NCBI GenBank assembly: GCA_002385675.1
Contig: DGDY01000103.1
Span: 1-16,482 of the forward strand
Direction: 5' to 3'
Source of the DNA: Anaerolineales bacterium UBA3940
GTDB lineage: Bacteria; Chloroflexota; Anaerolineae; Aggregatilineales; UBA3940
DNA: 16,482 nt
Below are positions 1 to 5,136 of this stretch, in pieces; the first letter of the stretch is position 1, and every line of letters starts with the position of its first letter. The notes beneath the pieces were generated by a model that had not been told where the DNA came from, made no database searches, and saw only the letters and a program-made list of their open reading frames with translations. Position numbers and translations under genes: made by a program.

Positions 1-19
1 AGATGTGTATAAGAGACAG
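1..19. other. Nextera transposase adapter (mosaic end) left at contig edge
   Basis: The first 19 bases read AGATGTGTATAAGAGACAG, identical to the Tn5 mosaic-end read-through sequence of Nextera libraries. It is a library artefact and not part of the genome. It also marks the window's left edge as a contig end, so the gene beginning at 145 is truncated here and any residues translated from these bases are artificial. Confidence 0.95.
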
Positions 20-145
20 GCGCAGGTTCGGCACCCGGCGCGCGAGCAGGTGGATCGTGGCGTGTTCTAACCCATGATTGCGCCGGATGCGGCGGATAAA
101 CGGCACGTCGAGCACTGCCTGTAACGCCTCAAGCTGTCTTTCCAT
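20..145 (-). CDS. DUF6391-like protein, N-terminal fragment (3' truncated by contig end)
   Basis: The gene reads leftwards from an ATG at 145 and runs open into the adapter, leaving about 42 genuine residues. An AAAGAGG ribosome site lies about 9 bases before the ATG. The visible protein begins MERQLEALQAVLDVPFIRR and then carries an R-N-H-G-L-E-H-A-T-I-H stretch at about residues 23-33. I associate that His-rich 'NHGLEHATIH' segment with DUF6391, a family of unknown function seen in Chloroflexota and cyanobacteria. The rest of the domain and any membrane helices lie outside the window. The family call rests on one short motif and is moderate. The start is well supported by the ribosome site and by a good -10 box at 194-199. 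No function is assigned. Confidence 0.6.
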
Positions 146-193
146 GCGCGGAACCTCTTTTTCAACGCTTCCGTTTCCTGAGCGAACATCTGA

Positions 194-222
194 ATTATAG
201 CGTGGCGTGGGGAGGCTGGCAT
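194..222 (-). promoter_or_regulatory. Predicted sigma-70 promoter of the DUF6391 gene
   Basis: On the minus strand a consensus -10 TATAAT lies at 194-199. A weak -35 ATGCCA lies at 217-222 (4 of 6 to TTGACA) with a 17-base spacer. Transcription would start near 187, giving a leader of about 40 bases before the ATG at 145. The palindrome array begins only 14 bases upstream of the -35. Confidence 0.55.
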
Positions 223-235
223 TGTTGCCCTCACC

Positions 236-472
236 GCCCGGGAATGGAATTCCCGGGCTACAAGGTGGCTGCGCCACCGCCAAGTCCTCCGCAGGAGGAC
301 TCCGCCCCCTGTGGGGGCGCCGGCCCTTCGGGCCGGGAGTACCCGATAGGGCACTTCGCGGGATTGCGGTGCAATCCCTTTTTAGTCGGGCAATTTATTG
401 CCCGGCGCCTCTGTCCGCGGAGCGGACAATTACACATAGCCCGGCAATTCATTGCCGGGCAGGGGGCGCCCC
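236..472. repeat. Array of about eleven consecutive non-identical palindromes
   Basis: This 237-base gap is almost wholly hairpins placed end to end. Stem pairs are 236-245/249-258, 264-269/273-278, 283-290/294-301, 303-309/313-319, 320-326/330-336, 339-344/349-354 (one G-T pair), 360-367/371-378, 387-393/398-404, 412-418/422-428 and 439-448/451-460. A loopless GGGGCGCCCC at 463-472 ends the array. All stems except the 339-354 one are perfect. Most loops are exactly three bases: GGA, TGC, GCA, TGT, TTC, GGT, GGA. The stems differ in sequence, so this is neither a CRISPR nor a simple tandem repeat, although several share a CCGGCAAT/ATTGCCGG-like core. The last palindrome touches the stop codon of the Lgt-like gene. 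No coding capacity is credible here. Function is unknown; a REP-like palindromic element or complex terminator is possible. Confidence 0.85.
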
Positions 473-1242
473 TACGCCATGTCTTCTTCCACCTGCACCG
501 GCGCGCGGGCGGCGAACAGCGCGAGATCGGCGACGAGCACGGTGAGCGCGGCCACGGCCATCACCCGCAGGCCCGGCCCGATCGTGGCGCTGTCGGCGCG
601 GAGCGGCTCGACGAGCAGCACGCCCACGCAGGGCACCATCACCACGATCTGCGCCAGCGTGCCCGGCGCGCGGCGCTCCGGCGGGGTGCGCTCCAGCCGC
701 CACGCGACGATCAGCGCGGCGGCGGCCACCAGCATGATGTAAGCCTGCGTCGGGTGGCGTCTCGCCCCGGCGAGGTCGATGGCCCAGGGCAGGTCGGCGG
801 GCATGCCAAGCAGGTCGCCGCGCAGCAGGGCGGCCAGCCCCACGCCCAGCGTGAGGACGGCGAGCGCCGGGGCGAAGGCGTCTGCGAGGGGGAGCGGCGG
901 CAGACGCCACAGCCGGGCGAGCAGTACGGCGGCAGCCGCCGCGATCAGTACGCCCGCCCAGGCGATCTCCGTGCCGGGGGAGAGCGAGAGGGCCGCGCCG
1001 AGCGCCCGCGTCACCGGGGTGATGCGCGTGTACAGGTTGAGGTGCGCCAGCACGAACGCCAGCCGCGCCCCGGCAATGCCCGCCACCACGACCAGAAAGC
1101 CGAAGTTGTACAGGCGGTCGGGGTTCAGCCCGCGCCGCACCCCCGCCCGCGCGGCGACCTCCAGCGCAAGCCATAGCGCGGCGAGCAGCACCAGGCCGGG
1201 CATGCGGATGCTCAGCGGGCCAACCTGCAGGACCGGCAACAT
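472..1242 (-). CDS. Degenerate Lgt-like polytopic membrane protein
   Basis: This 256-residue, Ala/Leu-rich protein has about seven hydrophobic segments and matches the layout of prolipoprotein diacylglyceryl transferase. It keeps an N-terminal GPLSIRMPGL, a GARLAFVLAHLNLY segment (compare GARLxYV in Lgt), an RGDLLG segment (compare NGELWG) and RRHPTQAY (compare RHPSQLYE). The catalytic positions are eroded when aligned from memory to E. coli Lgt. No HGG motif follows the second third of the protein. The R143 and N146 equivalents appear to be Gly and Ala, and the R239 equivalent is Gly, while the E243-like Glu remains in LLVEPLR. It is therefore unlikely to be the cell's working Lgt. It starts two bases after the tlpA-like stop, so the two are translationally coupled. 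It may be a structural or regulatory membrane partner of the thioredoxin; this is inference. Confidence 0.7.
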   Translation of the reverse strand: MLPVLQVGPLSIRMPGLVLLAALWLALEVAARAGVRRGLNPDRLYNFGFLVVVAGIAGARLAFVLAHLNLYTRITPVTRALGAALSLSPGTEIAWAGVLIAAAAAVLLARLWRLPPLPLADAFAPALAVLTLGVGLAALLRGDLLGMPADLPWAIDLAGARRHPTQAYIMLVAAAALIVAWRLERTPPERRAPGTLAQIVVMVPCVGVLLVEPLRADSATIGPGLRVMAVAALTVLVADLALFAARAPVQVEEDMA

Positions 1243-1244
1243 GG

Positions 1245-1787
1245 CTAGCGCCCCACCAGCTCGGCGAGCCGTGTGTACAGCAGCGGCTCGTTCAGCGGCC
1301 CGGTGACCACATGCGTGATCATGCCGCGCGAGTCGATAAAGTACGTGGTGGGGTAGGCCCGCACGCGGTAGGCACGGGCGACCTCGGCGCGGGCGTCCAG
1401 CACGACGGGGTAGGTCATGCCGACCTCGCTAGCGAAGCTCTGCACCGTCGCCGCGCTCTCCTGCACGTCCACACCCAGGATGATGGCGTCGCCGCCCAGC
1501 TCGCGGTGAGCCTGCTCCAGCGCGGGGACCTCATAACGGCACGGCGGGCACCACGTCGCCCAGAAGTTGACGACGACCGGCCTGCCGCGCAGGTCGCTCA
1601 GGCGTATCTCGCCGCCGTCGGGCGTGGGCAGGGTGAAGTCGGGTGCGGTATGGCCGACTTCGGGCCGGGGCGCTCCGGCGCTGAGGTCCGACGCCCCGGC
1701 GCGCACGCGCGTCATGCCGACCCACAGCGAGCCGACCAGCGCGACGACGACAGTGATGACGATCCAATCGAAGCGTGTACGGGGCAA
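1245..1787 (-). CDS. TlpA/ResA-like membrane-anchored thioredoxin
   Basis: This 180-residue protein has one N-terminal membrane helix (about residues 8-25) followed by an extracytoplasmic AhpC/TSA-type thioredoxin domain (about 45-178). The opening HTAPDFTLPTPDG is typical of the family. The redox site is WCPPC with Cys80 and Cys83, and the cis-proline loop is YPTT with Pro146. Such proteins reduce or isomerise disulfides outside the membrane, often for cytochrome c maturation. No ccm or ccs gene is visible here. The start is a TTG with no clear ribosome site, preceded in the same frame by the TAG stop of the upstream regulator only four codons away, so translation probably depends on coupling. 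The Lgt-like gene follows after two bases. The family call is secure; the substrate is unknown. Confidence 0.9.
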   Translation of the reverse strand: MPRTRFDWIVITVVVALVGSLWVGMTRVRAGASDLSAGAPRPEVGHTAPDFTLPTPDGGEIRLSDLRGRPVVVNFWATWCPPCRYEVPALEQAHRELGGDAIILGVDVQESAATVQSFASEVGMTYPVVLDARAEVARAYRVRAYPTTYFIDSRGMITHVVTGPLNEPLLYTRLAELVGR

Positions 1788-1799
1788 GGCGGCGGTGCT

Positions 1800-2417
1800 C
1801 TACTCGTACGTCTCGATCAGCGAGAGCAGCAGTTCATCCGTGATGAGGTTGACCTGACGCAGCCGGTCGCCCCAGTCCAGCGGCGTGCGCAGGCTCAGGA
1901 ATTCGGCAAGCTGGATCATGCTGTCATTCACGAGATCGCGGAAGAACAGGAAGGCGCGGACCGTGTCGGTCAGGCTTAGCCCTTCCCGGTGAGAGAGGTC
2001 GGCGTACTCCTTGCCGATAGCCCGAACCTCGGCGCGGATGTCCGCCGAGCGCTCCGGGTCGGCCAGATACCCGGCCAGAAGCTCCAGCAGGCGACGCCCG
2101 AGTACGCGGTGCGTCCGGCGCGAGTCCTCGTTCATCGCTCTGTACCAGCTTTGCTCGCGCAGACGGCCTTCGCCGATCTCCAGCCGGGCGCGGCCCAGGG
2201 CGTTTTGCAGCATCAGGCGGGCTTCGGCGGGCGCGTTGGAACCGCTGCGCGTGAGCGCCCACTGCTGAAGGTCGGCACGGCGGAAGCGGCGGTGCCCGCC
2301 GGGCGTGCGCTGGGAGGGCAGGTCGCCGCTGTCAGCCCAGTGGCGCACAGTCGAGGGGTGGACGCCGAGAATGTCGGCAGCCTCGCCCAGGCTGAGCCAC
2401 TCGTTTTCCTGCGACAT
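1800..2417 (-). CDS. MerR/BldC-type HTH regulator with RsbRD-like C-terminal domain
   Basis: This 205-residue protein carries an excisionase/MerR-type winged helix-turn-helix at about residues 7-55, with LSLGEAADILGVHPSTVRHW and the hallmark GGHRRF wing. A helical domain follows (about 90-205) that resembles the RsbRD N-terminal (RsbT co-antagonist/histidine-kinase N-like) fold, including LLELLAGYL and TDTVRAFLFFRDL. This looks like a one-component regulator in which the helical domain senses a signal or dimerises. I chose the ATG at 2417 because a GGTGGGAG ribosome site sits about 7 bases upstream and the HTH starts right after. An extension to 2558 would run through the promoter. It heads an operon with tlpA-like and Lgt-like genes and may control them and itself. 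Confidence 0.8.
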   Translation of the reverse strand: MSQENEWLSLGEAADILGVHPSTVRHWADSGDLPSQRTPGGHRRFRRADLQQWALTRSGSNAPAEARLMLQNALGRARLEIGEGRLREQSWYRAMNEDSRRTHRVLGRRLLELLAGYLADPERSADIRAEVRAIGKEYADLSHREGLSLTDTVRAFLFFRDLVNDSMIQLAEFLSLRTPLDWGDRLRQVNLITDELLLSLIETYE

Positions 2418-2466
2418 GTGATGCTCCCACCTTGTGCTTGCACGGGTTTTCGCGGCCAGCAGGCAG

Positions 2467-2530
2467 AACTGTTGGCCTCTTACAACAATTAAACTGTTCC
2501 GATTGTACTTCTGGTGCCGGGGATCGTCAA
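2467..2530 (-). promoter_or_regulatory. Promoter of the HTH-tlpA-lgt-like operon with repeated AACTGTT half-sites
   Basis: On the minus strand there is a -35 TTGACG (2525-2530), a 17-base spacer and a -10 TACAAT (2502-2507). The -35 overlaps the TGA stop of the upstream cysteine desulfurase gene. Directly downstream, around the predicted start of transcription, lies an imperfect dyad AACAATT-A-AACTGTT (2484-2498), and AACTGTT recurs at 2467-2473. The half-sites are candidates for binding by the HTH regulator itself, which would give autoregulation; that part is inference. Confidence 0.65.
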
Positions 2531-3675
2531 TTGGGGTCCTGCCCCCGCAGTTCTTCAACAGCAGCGGCGATCACCTGCGCCGCCTCATCCGCTTCCTCCA
2601 GCGTGGTCATCTTGCCGGTCGAGAGGCGCAGCGTGCCCATCGCGTAGTCGGTGGGCACATCCATCGCCGCCAGCACCGCGCTGACCGTCACCTGGTCGGC
2701 GTGGCAGGCTGCGCCTGCCGAGGCCGCGACCCGCGCGGCGATGCGCTCGACGAGCACGTTGGCCTGCACGTTCTGAAAGCTGATGCTCAGTGTGTTCGGC
2801 AGGCTGTGGTCGGGGTCGCCGTTGCAGCGCACGCCGTCAAGCCGTGCGGTGAGCGCCTCCCGCAGCCGGTCGCGGCTGGCGCGCATCGCCTCGATGTTGG
2901 CTGCCATATCGCGCCGGGCGACTTCCGCCGCGGCCCCCAGCCCGACGATCTCCAGCACGTTCTCGGTCCCTGCGCGGCGGTTGCGCTCGTGCGATGCCCC
3001 GTGCATGAACTTGGGCAGCTCAATGCCCTGGCGCACGTACAGCGCCCCGATGCCCTTCGGCGCGTAGAGCTTGTGCCCGGCCACGCTCAGGAAGTCCACA
3101 CCCAGCACGCGCACGTCCACCGGCATCTTGCCGACCGCCTGCGCCGCGTCGGTGTGCATCAGCGCGCCGTGCTCGTGCGCGATGGAGGCGATCTCCGCGA
3201 TGGGCTGCACCGTGCCGACCTCGTTGTTAGCCAGCATGACGCTCACGAGGATCGTGTCGTCGCGGATAGCTGCGCGCACGTCATCCGGGCTGACGCGGCC
3301 CTGTGCGTCCACCGGCAGGATGGTGATGTCAAAGCCCCGCGCGGCGAGCACATGGCACGGCTCCAGCACGGCGGGGTGCTCCACCGCCGAGGTGATGATG
3401 TGCCCGCGCCCACGGGCCTCCGCCACACCTTTGATCACGGTGTTGTTGGCCTCGGTGCCGCCGCTTGTGAAGATGATCTCGTCCGGCGTGGCCCCGAGCA
3501 GCGCGGCGACCTGCTCCCGCGCCCGGTCTACGGCTTTCCGCGCGGCGCGCCCGTAGGGATGCGCACTTGACGGGTTGCCGAAATGGACGTACAGGTACGG
3601 CAGCATTGCATCCGCCGCCTCGCGGTCAATGGGTGTGGTGGCGTTATAGTCGAGGTAGATCGGATATGTGAGCAT
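2527..3675 (-). CDS. Cysteine desulfurase (NifS/IscS family, class V aminotransferase)
   Basis: This 382-residue, full-length PLP enzyme removes sulfur from cysteine for Fe-S clusters, thio-tRNA or cofactors. With the ATG at 3675 as residue 1, the visible landmarks are YLDYNATTP near the N-terminus, TSGGTEANN (70-78), the PLP-stacking His100, HTDAAQAVGK with Asp176 and Gln179, the Schiff-base Lys202 in SVAGHK, RAGTENV (235-241) and the persulfide Cys324 in SAGAACHAD. The loop around Cys324 is of the longer group I type. A GTG one codon earlier is possible, but the GAGG site five bases before the ATG favours 3675. No iscU, suf or tRNA-thiolation partner is nearby. It is the last gene of the SUMF1-ybaK-yjbQ run. 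The reaction is secure; the recipient of the sulfur is unknown. Confidence 0.93.
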   Translation of the reverse strand: MLTYPIYLDYNATTPIDREAADAMLPYLYVHFGNPSSAHPYGRAARKAVDRAREQVAALLGATPDEIIFTSGGTEANNTVIKGVAEARGRGHIITSAVEHPAVLEPCHVLAARGFDITILPVDAQGRVSPDDVRAAIRDDTILVSVMLANNEVGTVQPIAEIASIAHEHGALMHTDAAQAVGKMPVDVRVLGVDFLSVAGHKLYAPKGIGALYVRQGIELPKFMHGASHERNRRAGTENVLEIVGLGAAAEVARRDMAANIEAMRASRDRLREALTARLDGVRCNGDPDHSLPNTLSISFQNVQANVLVERIAARVAASAGAACHADQVTVSAVLAAMDVPTDYAMGTLRLSTGKMTTLEEADEAAQVIAAAVEELRGQDPN

Positions 3676-3692
3676 CACAACCTCGTTAGGCG

Positions 3693-3706
3693 AGGGTTAG
3701 AACCCT
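3693..3706. repeat. Small palindrome overlapping a stop codon
   Basis: AGGGTT (3693-3698) and AACCCT (3701-3706) form a six-base-pair inverted repeat with a two-base loop. It overlaps the TAG stop of the DUF3592-like gene (3705-3707) and lies just before the ribosome site of the desulfurase gene. It is too weak and lacks a T-run to be a terminator. It belongs with the other gene-end palindromes in this window. Confidence 0.5.
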
Positions 3707-4187
3707 ACCCCTCTGCCTCGTCGCGGCGGGTGAGCGCCAGGCTGATCGTCGAGAGCACCATCGATCCGAGCACGGCGACCAGCGCCAGGCCGACACGCCA
3801 GCCCGCCCCTGCCGGGAAGGTCAGGCCGGGGCTGACGGCGGTCACAGCCGAATCATCGGTCAGGATGACCACCGGGATCGGTTCGCCCTGTTCGGGCGTC
3901 TGCTCGAAGAATCGCCGGGTGACGACCTGCTCGCCGGTGCGCATCTGGCCCCTGTCGTTGGGGTAGGCATAGCGCACGACGTAGGTCGTCACGTCCCATG
4001 GCAGCAGCCGGTCCTCGCGCTCCTCGACAAGCTTCTCCAGCACGACGCCGCGCGTTGCCCACGCGTCGCCCATCAGCCGGACCTGCGTCTCGACGCGGCG
4101 GTAGGCGCTGTAAAACAGGCCCAGCGCGCCGACGAGGAGCGCGAGGGACAGCAGAATGCCGATCAGGCTGAACGCACGCCGGGACAA
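3705..4187 (-). CDS. DUF3592-like two-helix membrane protein
   Basis: This 160-residue protein has membrane helices at about residues 6-28 and 130-152 enclosing a soluble loop of about 100 residues. The loop contains TTYVVRYAYPNDRGQMRTGE and a later EQGEPIPVVIL stretch. This layout, a 'V-x-Y-x-Y' strand, a charged turn and a 'G-x-x-I-P-V' strand between two helices, is that of DUF3592-type proteins, whose function is unknown. The start is a TTG six bases after the yjbQ stop, with a GGAG about 11 bases upstream. No better in-frame start exists before the first helix. It is co-transcribed with yjbQ above and the desulfurase below (29 bases on). The family assignment is tentative. Confidence 0.6.
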   Translation of the reverse strand: MSRRAFSLIGILLSLALLVGALGLFYSAYRRVETQVRLMGDAWATRGVVLEKLVEEREDRLLPWDVTTYVVRYAYPNDRGQMRTGEQVVTRRFFEQTPEQGEPIPVVILTDDSAVTAVSPGLTFPAGAGWRVGLALVAVLGSMVLSTISLALTRRDEAEG

Positions 4188-4193
4188 CGGGGT

Positions 4194-4610
4194 TTACTCT
4201 CCGAGGATCTGCACGATGACGCGCCGGGTGCGCGGGCGCACGTCAAAGTCGATGTACATGATCTGCTGCCATTCGCCGAGCAGCAGCTCCTTTTCGGCAA
4301 ACGGGATGGTCAGGCTCGGGCCGACCAGCGAGGCGCGGATGTGGCTGTGCCCGTTGCCGTCGTTCCAGCGCAGGTTGTGACGGTACTCGCGATCGGGCGT
4401 GGCGATCTCGTCAAAGAGCCGCTCAAAGTCGGAGATGGCCCCCGGCTCGTACTCGATGGTGGTGAGGGCGCTCGTCGAACTCGGCGTAAAGACGGTGACG
4501 ATGCCGTTCTGCAGACCGGACTCGCGGACGTGCTGCGCGACCTGCTCGGTGATGTCGTGCGTGTCGTAGTTGGCGTTGGTGTGCAGTTCGAAAGTACGTG
4601 TCAGGACCAC
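4194..4610 (-). CDS. YjbQ/UPF0047 family protein
   Basis: The family is a compact beta-sandwich trimer; weak thiamin-phosphate synthase activity has been reported for some members, but the physiological role is unsettled. The visible conserved parts are FTPSSTSALTTIEYEPG, the NDGNGHSHIRASLVGPS metal-site segment, LGEWQQIMYIDFD and PRTRRVIVQILGE at the C-terminus. I chose the GTG at 4610, preceded by AAGGAG 11 bases upstream, because it gives 138 residues, the usual family length. A GTG at 4658 would add 16 residues and overlap the ybaK-like stop by 14 bases. The first motif, usually HTSA or HTTA, reads with Pro in the His position, as in a subgroup I recall from other phyla. It is co-transcribed with ybaK-like and DUF3592-like genes. 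Confidence 0.85.
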   Translation of the reverse strand: MVLTRTFELHTNANYDTHDITEQVAQHVRESGLQNGIVTVFTPSSTSALTTIEYEPGAISDFERLFDEIATPDREYRHNLRWNDGNGHSHIRASLVGPSLTIPFAEKELLLGEWQQIMYIDFDVRPRTRRVIVQILGE

Positions 4611-4644
4611 GGTGTGTAATTCTCCTTCACCTTTTACAATACGG

Positions 4645-5136
4645 TCACGGTGACTCACTCACATCTACGACCTCGGCGCCCGTCACACGGATGAGCGCGG
4701 CGGGGTCGAGGCGCAGATTTAACCCGCGCTGCCCGGCGCTGACGACGATAAAGTCGAGCTCGGTGGCGGGCTCATCGATATAGATGCTAAAACCCCTGTT
4801 GAGCAGCGCCAGCGCCGAGATGCCGCCCGTTTGCAGGCGTGTCATGCGCTCGGCGTCGGCATGGGTGGCCATGCGGGTTTTCTTCGCGCCGACGACCTTC
4901 GCCAGCTTTTTCAGGTCGAGGCTGCGGTCGGCGGCGATCATGACGAGCATCGGCTTGAAGCCGGGCTCATCCGCCTCGGCGACCAGCGTCTTGTACACGT
5001 GGTCGACGGGCACGCGGGCGTACTCGGCGACGCCCCTTGCGTCGTGGATGTCGGAGGGGAACTCGATGACCTCATAGGGGATGCCCTGCCCCTCCAGCAC
5101 GCGCATCGCCAGCGTCTTTTTAACCTTGCGGCTCAT
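4645..5136 (-). CDS. ybaK: YbaK/EbsC-type Cys-tRNA(Pro) deacylase
   Basis: This 163-residue trans-editing domain hydrolyses Cys-tRNA(Pro) mischarged by prolyl-tRNA synthetase. Conserved parts are IPYEVIEF near the N-terminus, the VYKTLV segment with Lys49 (the substrate-binding lysine in the family), LVMIAADRSLDLKKLAK, TGGISALAL (103-111) and SAGQRGLNLRLDP (133-145). The ATG at 5136 has an AGGAG site four to five bases upstream and starts with the typical MSRKVKKTLA. Upstream codons in this frame are antisense or out of frame to the SUMF1-domain gene and are not family-like. The start overlaps the end of the SUMF1-domain gene by 17 bases, so the two are coupled. The length matches stand-alone YbaK proteins (about 160 aa). 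Confidence 0.92.
   Translation of the reverse strand: MSRKVKKTLAMRVLEGQGIPYEVIEFPSDIHDARGVAEYARVPVDHVYKTLVAEADEPGFKPMLVMIAADRSLDLKKLAKVVGAKKTRMATHADAERMTRLQTGGISALALLNRGFSIYIDEPATELDFIVVSAGQRGLNLRLDPAALIRVTGAEVVDVSESP

Noticed and set aside
67..354. Minus-strand 95-aa frame across the palindromes
   Set aside because: It crosses the array and the predicted DUF6391 promoter; the frame beginning at 145 has the ribosome site and the family motif instead.
236..472. CRISPR array
   Set aside because: There are many hairpins, but no identical direct repeats and no spacers of constant length; every stem is different.
202..1176. Plus-strand 324-aa frame rich in Arg, Gly, His and Gln
   Set aside because: It runs through the palindrome array and antisense to the Lgt-like gene; its composition is that of a GC-rich antisense shadow.
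2418..2558. N-terminal extension of the HTH regulator to 2558
   Set aside because: It would translate the promoter region and enter the desulfurase gene; the ATG at 2417 has a ribosome site.
2434..3570. Plus-strand 378-aa frame
   Set aside because: Antisense to the clear cysteine desulfurase; no domain pattern.
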